Positions 1 through 9,063 of a stretch of 64,000 nucleotides of DNA are shown piece by piece (the first letter of the stretch is position 1; every line of letters begins with the position of its first letter). The notes beneath the pieces are model-generated. The model was given only the letters and a program-made list of their open reading frames with translations. It searched no databases and was not told the origin of the DNA. The stretch is from Chloroflexota bacterium (GTDB lineage Bacteria; Chloroflexota; Anaerolineae; Anaerolineales; Villigracilaceae). Made by a program: the position numbers and the translations under genes. The stretch is from NCBI GenBank assembly GCA_016234495.1, contig JACRBI010000030.1, positions 62,001 through 126,000 of the forward strand, given 5' to 3'.

Positions 1-774
1 GAGAATGAAGATGATATGGCTGAATCCAGAAATCCCGCGGTTTGGAATGAAAAAGGAAACATCCACTTTCGGAACGGGGCGTATAACGACGCGGTCACAG
101 CTTATAACAAAGCCATCGAGCTTGACCGTTCGTTTGGCTGGCCATACAGCAACCTGGCGTTGACCTACCTCACGCTCGGAAAATATGCGGAGGCCGTCCT
201 GCTCTACCAAAAAAGCATCTGCCTGCTGCGAACCAACGAAGAAAAAGCCGCTTCGTGGAACAGCCTCGGCAATATTTACCGCCGCTTGAACAATTACGAA
301 AGCGCGCTGGAAGCCTATCAAAGCGCCGACGAAGTTGACCCGCAAAATGCAGGCAGGCGCGACAAGGCAGACTTTGCCTACTCAGTGCCGAACTCACAAA
401 ACGCGCAGGTCTGGATCGAGCTTGGCAATTTATTTTTCAAGGCGGCAGCCTACAACGACGCGGTGGAAGCGTACAACAAAGCCGTAAAAATTGACCCTGC
501 TTCGGGTTGGGCGCACAGCAATCTTGCCATGTCGCTTGTGTATCAGGGCAAATACAAAGAGTCGATCCCTGTGTACCTCAAGAGCATTGACCTGTTTACC
601 AGCGGCAAAGACAAGGCGGTCTCATGGAATCGGCTGGGGAATGTCTATCGCAGAATGAACGATTCTGAGAACGCAAAAAAGGCATACAAAAACGCGGCTG
701 ATCTATCTGATGAAAAAGAGTCGCTGCTGACCCGCGCGCGCTTCAGCCTGCTGGGTAATTGCTATTCAAATTAA
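1..774 (+). CDS. TPR-repeat protein, 5' end outside the window
   Basis: The frame is open from base 1 with no upstream stop. The first ATG at 16 has no clear ribosome site, so the gene probably begins left of the window. About 257 residues are visible. They contain two copies of a ~100-residue cassette of three TPR-like units. Each cassette opens with W-x-E-x-GN, has a central PYSNLAL/AHSNLAM segment and closes near AYQSADEVDP. The same cassette recurs in the next two genes. TPRs are protein-binding scaffolds; no catalytic motif, signal peptide or membrane segment is seen. The partner is unknown. The gene ends 32 bases before the next start and is probably co-transcribed with it. Confident as a TPR protein; specific role unknown. 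Confidence 0.85.
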   Translation, partial: ENEDDMAESRNPAVWNEKGNIHFRNGAYNDAVTAYNKAIELDRSFGWPYSNLALTYLTLGKYAEAVLLYQKSICLLRTNEEKAASWNSLGNIYRRLNNYESALEAYQSADEVDPQNAGRRDKADFAYSVPNSQNAQVWIELGNLFFKAAAYNDAVEAYNKAVKIDPASGWAHSNLAMSLVYQGKYKESIPVYLKSIDLFTSGKDKAVSWNRLGNVYRRMNDSENAKKAYKNAADLSDEKESLLTRARFSLLGNCYSN

Positions 775-806
775 TAAGGGTATCCAATTTTGGACTGGAG
801 GTAAAT

Positions 807-2423
807 ATGTCGGAATTTGAGTTTTGGAAGGATATCGGTAATATTTCTGACGCAATCCTGAATTACCAGAAAAAGAACGCGGAGTTTAATAACCGCTACA
901 TCAACCCGTGGCTGCGGCTCGGCAACCTTGCTGTGGGCGAAGATCGCAGCAGTGAAATCGCACGGGCGTACCAGCACGCGGCTGAAATTGACCCGTACAA
1001 CGTCCAAAATTGGATTGACCTCGGCGACGAGCATTTGAAGCTAAGCAATTGGGAGGAAGCAGTTCCTGCCTACCGCAAAGCTGTTGAATTGTCTCCCAGG
1101 GCTGGCTGGCCGATGAGCAACCTTGCGCTCAGCCTGGTGATGCTCGGCAAAGTGGAAGAGGCGATTCCGCTGTACATTGCCAGTGTTGATCTGTTGGATG
1201 ACAACAAAGACAAGGCAGTTTCAATGAACCGCCTTGGCGAGGCTTACCGCAAATTAAATGATTATGAAAAAGCCTTTTTGTCATTTCAAAAAGCCGACAG
1301 GTTGGAAGGAAAAATTCCAAGCCCAAGCGCCGCAGTGGAAGTTCCGCAGGAAGCGCCCTCCCCCGCCGCCGTGGAAGAAGTCGTTGTTGAGGAAGCCGCG
1401 GCAGAACTTTCAGTTGAAGAAGAAGATGATGACGGCGACGATAATCCGCTGGCGAACTTTGAGAAAAATTTTGGGCAGAATGACGAGCCTGAATATGTGC
1501 AGGTGGTTGATGACTTGCCCGTCGAATCAAGCACGATTGAAAACGAATCCGCTGAACCGGTGGATGAAGCCCCGATCAGGGACAACGGCATTATTCCAAG
1601 CTGGCTGTCTGAAGAGCACAAGAGCAGCCTGAAGCCATTTGCCGATGAAAATAAAGGCAAGCGGATTCCTGAATGGCTGGTGATTGATTCAAAGGAGGAT
1701 GCCCGGGAGGCTGGCGAAATATACATCAGCGAAGAAGATGCCAAAGCACTTTCAGACCAGTTCAAGGGTCAGCTTGAAGCGTATGCCGAGGAGCAGGTGC
1801 TTGCGGCAGATGAAGAGTCGCTCGGATTGGCAGATTTTCAGGCAGTCAGAAATTCCCCAGCCGATTCTTCAACAACCCAAAAGAATGAGCTGGCATACGA
1901 AGAATATTTAAAGGATGTCGTTGAGCCTACGAGCATTCTTTCTGACCATGTGGCAGAAATTCAAAGTCAGACTCCGCAGGGCAAGTTAAGTAAAGATGGT
2001 GAGGCGCTGATGGCGCTGGAAACAAAGAGCGCGCAGGTTTGGAATGAGCTTGGAAATATTTACATGAAATCCGGTTCGTTCGATGACGCGATCGCTTCAT
2101 ACAGCAAGGCGATTGAGTTGGAACGTCCTTTTGCCTGGCCGTACAGCAACCTCGCGCTGGCGTATGTTCAAAAAGGTTATTTTGCAGAAGCGATCCTGCT
2201 TTACCAGCGCAGTTTGGAATTATTCCACACGGATAAGGACAAGGCTGTAACGTGGAACCGCCTCGGTAACGTGTATCGCCGCTTGAACGATTACAACAAT
2301 GCAATGGCTGCCTACCAAACTGCGGATGAACTTGACCCTGAGAATGCCACACAATCTCTGCGCTCAAGTTTTGGTCTGCTTGGCAATTTGTACAGCGGAC
2401 AAAAACCGAATTACGTTTCTTAA
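807..2423 (+). CDS. TPR-repeat protein with acidic linker
   Basis: A 538-residue cytoplasmic-type protein. The start is the ATG at 807, just after GGAGG at 797-801; an earlier in-frame start would overlap the previous gene. Residues 1-168 hold TPR-like units. Residues ~170-405 form a Glu/Asp/Ala/Pro-rich, probably disordered linker that includes a run of Glu and Asp codons near 1425-1440. Residues ~410-530 hold another copy of the W-N-E-L-G-N three-TPR cassette found in both neighbours. The layout of two TPR heads on a flexible acidic linker suggests a scaffold holding two partners, but this is inference. The next gene starts 12 bases downstream, so the three large TPR genes are likely one operon made by tandem duplication. 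Confidence 0.85.
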   Translation: MSEFEFWKDIGNISDAILNYQKKNAEFNNRYINPWLRLGNLAVGEDRSSEIARAYQHAAEIDPYNVQNWIDLGDEHLKLSNWEEAVPAYRKAVELSPRAGWPMSNLALSLVMLGKVEEAIPLYIASVDLLDDNKDKAVSMNRLGEAYRKLNDYEKAFLSFQKADRLEGKIPSPSAAVEVPQEAPSPAAVEEVVVEEAAAELSVEEEDDDGDDNPLANFEKNFGQNDEPEYVQVVDDLPVESSTIENESAEPVDEAPIRDNGIIPSWLSEEHKSSLKPFADENKGKRIPEWLVIDSKEDAREAGEIYISEEDAKALSDQFKGQLEAYAEEQVLAADEESLGLADFQAVRNSPADSSTTQKNELAYEEYLKDVVEPTSILSDHVAEIQSQTPQGKLSKDGEALMALETKSAQVWNELGNIYMKSGSFDDAIASYSKAIELERPFAWPYSNLALAYVQKGYFAEAILLYQRSLELFHTDKDKAVTWNRLGNVYRRLNDYNNAMAAYQTADELDPENATQSLRSSFGLLGNLYSGQKPNYVS

Positions 2424-2435
2424 TTGAGGTGCGCA

Positions 2436-3692
2436 ATGGGCAATCATGAATATTGGAATGAACTTGGCAATTTATATTTCATGAATGGCGCTTACGAGAC
2501 CGCCGCTCACGCTTATTTACGATCCATTCAAATGGATAAAAAATTTGGCAGGCCTTACAGCAATCTGGCGCTGACATTCGTCCATAGCGGCAAATACCGT
2601 GAAGCCATCAGGTTGTATCTCCGCAGCATTGACTTGCTGCCAGATGCCAAAGAAAAAGCCATCACATGGAATCGGCTTGGGGCGCTTTATCGGCAGGTGG
2701 GGGATTATAAAAAAGCGCTCGCCGCGTATCAACAGGCTGATTCGATCGATCCCCGGCCAGGGGAGGGCATCAGCAATAAGGTGGATATTCCGCTGGCGGT
2801 TTCAATGCCTTCAATTGATCTGAATGCGGTCCTTGATGAAGGCAGCGCAATAAAGGAAGCAGAAAAACAAGCCCCAGCTAAAGAGGCAGAGTCGAATTTG
2901 AACCCTGCCCGGGCGCAGATGAATCCGCAATGGCTGGACAGCGGTTTTGTGCCGCTCGACCCTGAAAAAATCCAGCAGGTGATTGATGGCGAAGCACAGC
3001 CCATTCCATTAAACGTTGAAGTGAAAAGCGAATCTGCGGGAAGCGATGTCCCAGTTGAGGCAAGCCGATCTTCGGAAATCGAGAACATAAATGAGACGGC
3101 GCATCAATTGCCAGAATTGCCGCTTGGCGAAATGCTCGAAATTGAGCAGAAGATCGCGAAGCACAAGGCTGAGACTGACGCCAATCCGCGCAATATTACC
3201 GCCTGGGAAGATTTGAGTGACGCCTATAAAGCCGCTGGCAGGTACGAAGAAGCCATTCATGCGATGAAAACTGCGATCGCAAATAATCCCAAAAAGCCAA
3301 GCTATTACTACCGGCTTGGGCTGATCTACGCCGCAGTCCGCAGGGATGCAGAGGCGGCGCTGGCATTTGAACGAGTGCTGGAATTTAATCCCAATCACGC
3401 GCTGGCGCACGCGTCACTCGGAAGATATTACCGAAAAACAGGCAATGAGGAGCTGGCGCAGAAGCACATCAAACAGGCGTTGAGCACAAATTTTGACAGG
3501 GAGAATCCGTACAATCAAGCCTGCCTGCAAGCCATTTGCGGCAACACGGAACGCGCTTTTGAACTGCTGCAAATTGCGCTGCAAACAAAGCAGACCTGCA
3601 TCACGTGGGCAAAAGATGACCCCGACCTTGATTCGCTGCATGGCGACCATCGCTTCACTGCCATATTGTCCTCGTATGCAACTGCCGCCTGA
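2436..3692 (+). CDS. TPR-repeat protein
   Basis: A 418-residue protein. The ATG at 2436 is chosen because GAGG lies just upstream at 2426-2429; the TTG at 2424 would leave no ribosome site. Residues 1-105 repeat the W-N-E-L-G-N cassette of the two preceding genes. Residues ~106-225 are a charged linker. Residues ~235-418 form a second, more canonical set of TPRs (AWEDLSDAYKAAGRYEEA and following units). The tail DDPDLDSLHGDHRF resembles the C-terminal motif common at the end of bacterial TPR domains. No enzyme domain or membrane segment is present. A strong terminator follows at 3711-3750, so this is the last gene of the first TPR operon. Confidence 0.85.
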   Translation: MGNHEYWNELGNLYFMNGAYETAAHAYLRSIQMDKKFGRPYSNLALTFVHSGKYREAIRLYLRSIDLLPDAKEKAITWNRLGALYRQVGDYKKALAAYQQADSIDPRPGEGISNKVDIPLAVSMPSIDLNAVLDEGSAIKEAEKQAPAKEAESNLNPARAQMNPQWLDSGFVPLDPEKIQQVIDGEAQPIPLNVEVKSESAGSDVPVEASRSSEIENINETAHQLPELPLGEMLEIEQKIAKHKAETDANPRNITAWEDLSDAYKAAGRYEEAIHAMKTAIANNPKKPSYYYRLGLIYAAVRRDAEAALAFERVLEFNPNHALAHASLGRYYRKTGNEELAQKHIKQALSTNFDRENPYNQACLQAICGNTERAFELLQIALQTKQTCITWAKDDPDLDSLHGDHRFTAILSSYATAA

Positions 3693-3710
3693 TGGATAGA
3701 AAAAAATCAA

Positions 3711-3750
3711 AAAAATCCCCGTTTGCAAATCCTTGTGAACGGGTTTTTTT
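3711..3750 (+). terminator. Rho-independent terminator after the TPR operon
   Basis: CCCGTT and AACGGG form a stem around a 14-base loop, with an A-run before and TTTTTTT after. It lies 20 bases past the stop of the third TPR gene. Confidence 0.8.
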
Positions 3751-3913
3751 ATTTAACCCTCCTGAAAATAACGGCGAATAAAGGGGCGGATGGATGACAA
3801 AATATGCCCTTTCACATGGGCATAAATGAGTATATCGATCAGGAAGTTGTTTGGGTGGCGAGTCCTAAGCCAAGCAGATAAGATTGCGGCATATTCAGTC
3901 AAGGAGCGATGAC

Positions 3914-4195
3914 ATGGCGAAAATTTGGGAACTTTTGGATCAAACTTATTATTTCATTGGAAAAAAGCATTACGCAGAAGCACAGTCCATTCTTGATAAG
4001 ATCTTATATGCAGACCCACAAAACGTTGAAGCTTGGGATGCTTACATCCGTATTTGCTCGACACGGCGCGACCTCGAAGGGTTGAAGAATTACATTGCCA
4101 CAGTATGGGAAACGCGCGTGCAAGATCAGGATTACCTGCAAGCCACACAACGCTTCATCCTGCAACGCGTGGATGAAAAAATGAGCAGCCTGTAA
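3914..4195 (+). CDS. Small TPR-like protein
   Basis: A 93-residue protein starting at the ATG at 3914, preceded by AAGGAG at 3901-3906. It contains about one and a half TPR-like helical hairpins: residues ~8-45 (YYFIGKKHYAEAQSILDKIL, then DPQNVEAWDAYIRI) and a following helix pair. The tail QDYLQATQRFILQRVDEKM is predicted helical. The next gene carries an equivalent segment (INPQNVMAWKAYLQI), so the two are short paralogues at the N-terminus. No signal peptide or membrane segment is seen. The gap of 34 bases to the next gene suggests co-transcription. Function unknown; probably an adaptor or assembly partner of its neighbour. Confidence 0.75.
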   Translation: MAKIWELLDQTYYFIGKKHYAEAQSILDKILYADPQNVEAWDAYIRICSTRRDLEGLKNYIATVWETRVQDQDYLQATQRFILQRVDEKMSSL

Positions 4196-4229
4196 GCATT
4201 TTTTATCCATCAATTCTGGAGTCCAGTCA

Positions 4230-4952
4230 ATGCCAATTTCCGCCCACTTGCTTGAGAGAGCCTATCGGTTGATCGACGCCGGTCAGCTTCAAAATGCTGA
4301 GTTGGTGCTCGAAGCAGTCGTAAAAATAAACCCCCAAAACGTCATGGCATGGAAAGCCTACCTGCAGATCTGTCAGGATTACGCGGATCTGGAATGGGTA
4401 ATGGAACGAATTTCAAAAGTCACCGAGCTTTGCGAAAAAGATAAAGCAGACATCCGCGCTTTCCAGAATTTTCTAATTCAAAGCATGAGCAAACGCAGTC
4501 AGAACGCAGAAGACACGATCCCCACCCGAACATACCAGGTGCCCCTGCCAGCCCAGGAAGACGCGATCATTTTTGAACTGATCGACGAGTTTGATTATCC
4601 CGTCCGCAAGGTTGAACGGGTTAGGCGACGAAAATCCAGACCGATCTTTAAACCCAACATTCCCATGCACGTCTGGCAGGGATTCGCCTTGCTTGCTGTT
4701 TTTACCGCTGGAATTCGGCTGCTTGTGCTGGGATATTTGTTTGGTTCCCTCCTGGTGGGAGGGTTCATCGTGGGAGGAGTTTATTGGATCAGAAATGTAA
4801 ACGCCCACAAAGTAGCTGCATCGTTTGACGCCACCCATGCATACGCCCTTGAAAGCGAGAATGAGTTGTATATCATCGACAAGCCTCCAACGGGAACCAA
4901 GCCAGAGAAGAAAAAAGATCCGTCCCCAAACATCCGCTATTTGGACGAGTGA
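4230..4952 (+). CDS. TPR-like membrane protein
   Basis: A 240-residue protein with a TPR-like N-terminus (residues ~1-60) that resembles the preceding small protein. A linker follows (~85-145), then a basic stretch (KVERVRRRKSRPIF) just before two closely spaced hydrophobic segments at ~155-170 and ~172-190. A short hydrophilic tail ends in KPEKKKDPSPN. The positive-inside pattern puts the TPR part in the cytoplasm. CTGGAG at 4214-4219 supports the ATG at 4230. A terminator follows. No known family was recognised. The combination looks like a membrane-tethered adaptor, but that is inference. Confidence 0.75.
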   Translation: MPISAHLLERAYRLIDAGQLQNAELVLEAVVKINPQNVMAWKAYLQICQDYADLEWVMERISKVTELCEKDKADIRAFQNFLIQSMSKRSQNAEDTIPTRTYQVPLPAQEDAIIFELIDEFDYPVRKVERVRRRKSRPIFKPNIPMHVWQGFALLAVFTAGIRLLVLGYLFGSLLVGGFIVGGVYWIRNVNAHKVAASFDATHAYALESENELYIIDKPPTGTKPEKKKDPSPNIRYLDE

Positions 4953-4984
4953 AGGAATTCCCCGTTTCAAAAGCTTGTGATATG

Positions 4985-5016
4985 ACGTCCGCCTTTCTGG
5001 GCGGACGTTTTGATAG
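4985..5016 (+). terminator. Rho-independent terminator
   Basis: ACGTCCGCC and GGCGGACGT form a perfect 9-bp stem around TTTCTG, followed by TTTGAT. It separates the TPR genes from the SPFH-like pair. Confidence 0.7.
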
Positions 5017-5057
5017 GGTTTAAAGGGAGGATATTTTGCAAACATCGCCAATCTCGT

Positions 5058-5087
5058 TTGCCGAATTACCCGATTCTGCTTTAGAAT
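5058..5087 (+). promoter_or_regulatory. Promoter for the SPFH-like pair, short leader
   Basis: A TTGCCG -35-like box at 5058-5063 and a TAGAAT -10-like box at 5082-5087 are 18 bases apart. The start codon is only 10 bases beyond the -10 box and there is no Shine-Dalgarno, so the message would be leaderless or nearly so. Confidence 0.55.
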
Positions 5088-5097
5088 CATCCACAAG

Positions 5098-6549
5098 ATG
5101 ATTCGAAGAACCTTCAGCGGAATTTTCGCCTTCCTGCAAACTCCGATCGGCGTGATACTCATTACCAACGCGGTCTGGCAGGGCATCGTATGGGCGGCAA
5201 AGATACCCTCAAACATCATTGTCAGCGTAGTAATTCTCGTCATTGACGGGATTGTCGCCTACTACCTATTCGACCGCTTGATCTATTTTTTCTCCCAATT
5301 CGTCCTTCCAATTCAAAACCCAAAATACAGGCAGGAGATCTATTCGCGTGTTTTACATTTTGAGACCGGGAGGCGGGGACCGGCTTTTTTCATCAAGAAT
5401 GGACGCGTCATCAAACATAAGGGAGAAGAGGATAAGCGCGGAGCTGGTGTGATCGTGCTTGATACTGCAAGCGCGGCTGTCTTAAGAACCGACACCGAGG
5501 TCAGGGATACGATCGGGCCGGGGGTGAAATTCACAAAGTGGGACGAATATATTGCAGGGAGTGTCGATCTCCGCTCACAGTGGCTGTTCATCGGTCCGCA
5601 GCCGAACGATCAGCCATACCTGAATCCTGTACCGACATCCCCCAAGGATTTTTCCGAGGTTCAAAATCGCCGCAAGCAAACCAGCGGCCATACCCGCGAC
5701 GGGTTTGAAGTTTCGCCTACGATCAGCATCAAATTCAACATCAAGCGTTCAAAGGAAAAACTACCCACCGAAGGCGGAGTGACATCGCAATACGGGTATG
5801 ACGCGACTTCGGTACGAAACGCCATCACCCGCGAAGTGATCGAACTGGGAACCCAGGAAAACAAACTCACCCGCCTGGACTGGAACAAGCTCCCTGCCCA
5901 TTTGGTTGTAAATATCTGGCGCGAGTATGTTCGCAAATTTAAGCTCGCCGACCTGTTCACAGATGATGACAATAATGGGCTGCAATTCATCGAAAAGATG
6001 ATCAACCAGCGCGTCCGGCAATACAGCGTGGAAATCCTGGATGACACAGGCAGTAAAACAGGCGGATGGCAGCCGAGCCTTGAATTTCAGCAATTGAAAT
6101 CACGCGGACTTGAGATCACGGAAGTGCGGATCCACAATGTATTCTTCGACAAGGACGCGACGGATATTGAAAAGCAAGCCATCGAACAATGGAGCGCCGA
6201 GTGGTTGAACAACGCCCAGAAAGAAGAAAAATTCATCAAGGTAAAAGAATCTTTGATGGAAACCCAATCACGCGAGGAAGCCAGTAAAAAATTTGCCGAG
6301 ATCGCTTCGAGACAGTTCAGCGGCAAAACAACCATGCCGCAGGATAATCCGTTCAAAACGCTCCAGTTGTTGATCCTGCCCCTGAAAGAATTCATCCTGA
6401 GCGAAAGCAGCGCCTCCAACGACATGGAGAAGGAGTTAAGAAAGCTGGACGACATCTGGAAGTGGCTGCTTGATAATACGGTGGAGATCGTCCCCCCTGA
6501 AAATGCTGCGGACGCGCCGCCTTCTGCACAAAGCGGGAACGCCCAATGA
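5098..6549 (+). CDS. Membrane-anchored SPFH/Band 7-like protein A
   Basis: A 483-residue protein. Two hydrophobic segments lie near residues ~15-35 and ~38-65. A beta-rich region follows (GVIVLDTASAAVLRTD, then TIGPGVKFT and AGSVDLRSQ) with the wording typical of SPFH/stomatin N-domains. Next comes DGFEVSPTISIKFNI, also typical of SPFH domains, and a charged helical stretch at ~360-410. SPFH proteins form ring- or cage-shaped oligomers on membranes. The membership is inferred from these signatures. The next gene is a divergent paralogue whose ATG overlaps this stop (ATGA). No NfeD partner is nearby. It could also be a lineage-specific family related only in fold. Confidence 0.65.
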   Translation: MIRRTFSGIFAFLQTPIGVILITNAVWQGIVWAAKIPSNIIVSVVILVIDGIVAYYLFDRLIYFFSQFVLPIQNPKYRQEIYSRVLHFETGRRGPAFFIKNGRVIKHKGEEDKRGAGVIVLDTASAAVLRTDTEVRDTIGPGVKFTKWDEYIAGSVDLRSQWLFIGPQPNDQPYLNPVPTSPKDFSEVQNRRKQTSGHTRDGFEVSPTISIKFNIKRSKEKLPTEGGVTSQYGYDATSVRNAITREVIELGTQENKLTRLDWNKLPAHLVVNIWREYVRKFKLADLFTDDDNNGLQFIEKMINQRVRQYSVEILDDTGSKTGGWQPSLEFQQLKSRGLEITEVRIHNVFFDKDATDIEKQAIEQWSAEWLNNAQKEEKFIKVKESLMETQSREEASKKFAEIASRQFSGKTTMPQDNPFKTLQLLILPLKEFILSESSASNDMEKELRKLDDIWKWLLDNTVEIVPPENAADAPPSAQSGNAQ

Positions 6550-8132
6550 AGAAAACCGCCAAACGCAGCGACTTCGTCCGCATCTTTGGGCTGGCAGATG
6601 CCGATGTGGAATATCGAAATAAATGGCGCACCCTCGCGGGCGGCGCAGTCTGGCTAGTCTTGAGCGGCCTGACGATGATCTTGACTCTCATCGGCGTCAA
6701 GGAACGCCTTCATATCGCGATCGTCATTGGCATGAGCCTGCTCAAATATCTGCCATTGCTGATGGTTGTTTATGCCGCCTCCAGAATTAAAGCGGCTCAC
6801 TACCTCGATGATATTTATGAACTTCAAAACGAGGATCTCGCATCGGAGTTTCTCGAAGAGGTGACTTTTGGCTATGGGCGCGAAAGGATCACCATCAACG
6901 AAGGCAGGATCGCGGAAAAAGATGAGAAATCGTCGCTGATTCTGATCGGCGGGCCGGGCTATATTCAAGTTAATTTAGACAGTGTGGCGCTGCTAGAAAA
7001 AGTGAACGGCGACCCCGAAGTGATTTTCCCGCGCAACGAATCGTGGAAGCTCGGCAGGTTCGAACGCATCCGCGAGATCGGCAAATCAGACGAAGCGGGC
7101 AAACGCGAATACGCGATCATCAACCTGCGGGATTTGTTCATCCGAGACCTGACGGTCAAGTCGCGCACAAAAGATGGAATACCGCTCGGAGCGCATGGCA
7201 TCAAGGTGATGTTCAGCCTGCTTCGCAGGGGCACGGCAAGGGACGAGAAGACTCTGGGCGATGCCTACTTATTTGAAGAAGATGCGGTAAAGTCGCTGGT
7301 ATATAACCAGACGATCATCACCCCATCATCCATCATCCCGCCGGGCATTCCCTTCCCGTGGGATACGACCGTCGTTCCGCTCATCATCTCTGAAATGGAG
7401 AACTTGATCACATCGCGCACATTGAGCGAAATCCTCGCCACCATCAGCAAGAAGGAAGTGGAGAGCGCCGCATCGAACGACCAGACCATCGCGCAAATGA
7501 AGATCGATATGACAGGTCAATATTCGGCGGTGAACGACAGGGAAACATCAAACGAGCAGACCAGGTCAGACACGCCAAATTTCGAATCGCGCTCAAAGAT
7601 CACCGCTCAATTCTTTAGCAGGGAATTCAAGCAGAAGGCGGCGAAGATCGGCGTAAACATTGAATGGATCGATGTTGGAACCTGGCAGCTTCCCGACACC
7701 TTGATCCTCGATAAACACAAGGAAGCCTGGAACCTCGCGCGAGAAAATGCAAAGAACCGCGCCCGGGTTGAAAATTCAGGCAGGCAGATGGAAACAAAAG
7801 AGATTATCAAACTTGTCTACAACGTCGTCATCGCAAATTACGACAAAGGCATCGCGCCGCCAATTACTTCCGCAAAAGATAAAGGATTGGAATCAACCGT
7901 CACTTTTAATATTGACAGCAGATCTGAAAGCCACAAGGATGGCAGAAAAAAACCAACCGCCATTGCGCAGGAAATTCTTAAGGCATTCCGCATGGAACTC
8001 ATTGCCGGTAAAACAAAACTCGAAGCCGACGGCAGGCCATTGGACTTGAAGGCAGAAGAACTCGCCGCGATCAAAAAGGCGCTGCACAACATCACCCATC
8101 TTGTACCGCCGCATTACGTCAAACCCTCATGA
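6546..8132 (+). CDS. Membrane-anchored SPFH/Band 7-like protein B
   Basis: A 528-residue paralogue of the preceding protein. Hydrophobic segments at ~30-50 and ~55-75 are followed by GGPGYIQVNLDSVALLEK, FERIREIG, then INLRDLFIRDLTVKSRTKDG and GIKVMFSL, matching the order of SPFH-like elements in protein A. Residues ~320-470 are charged and helical. They contain FFSREFKQKAAKIGVNIEWIDVG, like the late SPFH region, and a tail with GKTKLEADGRPL. The start overlaps the previous stop by 4 bases and its own stop overlaps psuG by 4 bases, so translation is likely coupled. A hetero-oligomer of A and B is the simplest idea but is not shown by the sequence. Confidence 0.6.
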   Translation: MKKTAKRSDFVRIFGLADADVEYRNKWRTLAGGAVWLVLSGLTMILTLIGVKERLHIAIVIGMSLLKYLPLLMVVYAASRIKAAHYLDDIYELQNEDLASEFLEEVTFGYGRERITINEGRIAEKDEKSSLILIGGPGYIQVNLDSVALLEKVNGDPEVIFPRNESWKLGRFERIREIGKSDEAGKREYAIINLRDLFIRDLTVKSRTKDGIPLGAHGIKVMFSLLRRGTARDEKTLGDAYLFEEDAVKSLVYNQTIITPSSIIPPGIPFPWDTTVVPLIISEMENLITSRTLSEILATISKKEVESAASNDQTIAQMKIDMTGQYSAVNDRETSNEQTRSDTPNFESRSKITAQFFSREFKQKAAKIGVNIEWIDVGTWQLPDTLILDKHKEAWNLARENAKNRARVENSGRQMETKEIIKLVYNVVIANYDKGIAPPITSAKDKGLESTVTFNIDSRSESHKDGRKKPTAIAQEILKAFRMELIAGKTKLEADGRPLDLKAEELAAIKKALHNITHLVPPHYVKPS

Positions 8133-9055
8133 AAAATCCCAACCTCACACTTTCCCCCGAGATCGCGCGCGCGCTAAATTTTGGCACGCCCGTCGTGGCG
8201 CTTGAATCAACCGTCATCACACATGGACTGCCCCAGCCGCAAAATTTGGAACTGGCGCGGGATATGGAACAGCAGGTGCGCGACTTCAGCGCGGTCCCTG
8301 CCACAATCGCATTGCTGGATGGAGAAATCCGTATCGGTCTTTCAGACGAGGAGCTGGTGCGGCTTTCTGAGGCAGACTCGGTGCTGAAAGTGAGTCACCG
8401 TGATTTCGCGACAGCCATTGCAAAAAAAATGAACGGCGGGACGACCGTGGCCGGCACAATGTTCGCCGCGCAACTGGCGGGCATTAAGGTCTTTGCCACC
8501 GGCGGAATCGGCGGCGTACACAAAGAATCAGCGTTTGACATTTCCACCGACCTGCGCGCGCTGACAGAGATTCCGATGATCGTGGTCTGCGCCGGCGCAA
8601 AAGCAATTTTGGATTTGCCCGCTACGCTGGAATATCTCGAAACGATGGGCGTGCCGGTTGTCGGCTATCAAACGGATGAGTTCCCCGCCTTCTATTCACG
8701 CGAAAGCGGACTTGGCGTAAGCGTGCGGTTGGATTCTCCCAAAGAGGTGGCAGACTTTGCGCAAACACACTGGCAGCTTGGGATGCGCAGCGCTGTCCTC
8801 GTGACAAACCCTGTCCCCGAAGCAGAAGCCATCTCAAAGTCCAAAATGGAGCCGCTGATTCTAAAAGCGTCCGCTGAAGCCATCGGGCAGGGAATCCACG
8901 GACAGAAACTCACTCCGTTCTTATTGAGCCGCATCAGTCAATTGACAGAGGGAAAATCACTGCGCACGAATCTGGCGTTGCTGTTGAACAACGCGCGTCT
9001 CGCGGCGCAGATCGCAGGCGAGATGACAGTTCCCAAAAAAGTCAAAGCGATTTAG
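8129..9055 (+). CDS. psuG: Pseudouridine-5'-phosphate glycosidase
   Basis: A 308-residue protein of the usual length for the PsuG/IndA family. The family enzyme reversibly splits pseudouridine 5'-phosphate into uracil and ribose 5-phosphate. Family signatures are visible: PVVALESTVITHGLP near the N-terminus, NGGTTVAGTM and TGGIGGVHKE in the middle, then VVCAGAKAILDLPATLEYLE and a segment with YQTDEFPAFY. No PsuK kinase gene is adjacent, so pseudouridine phosphorylation must be encoded elsewhere, or this copy acts on free phosphate esters. The start overlaps the SPFH-B stop (ATGA), so psuG lies in the same transcript although the functions are not obviously related. Confidence 0.93.
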   Translation: MKNPNLTLSPEIARALNFGTPVVALESTVITHGLPQPQNLELARDMEQQVRDFSAVPATIALLDGEIRIGLSDEELVRLSEADSVLKVSHRDFATAIAKKMNGGTTVAGTMFAAQLAGIKVFATGGIGGVHKESAFDISTDLRALTEIPMIVVCAGAKAILDLPATLEYLETMGVPVVGYQTDEFPAFYSRESGLGVSVRLDSPKEVADFAQTHWQLGMRSAVLVTNPVPEAEAISKSKMEPLILKASAEAIGQGIHGQKLTPFLLSRISQLTEGKSLRTNLALLLNNARLAAQIAGEMTVPKKVKAI

Positions 9056-9063
9056 AGGCAGCC

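Noticed and set aside
4473-5243. A 256-codon open frame on the - strand
   Set aside because: It covers the end of the TPR-membrane gene, the terminator and the start of the SPFH-like gene. No ribosome site or protein-like composition.
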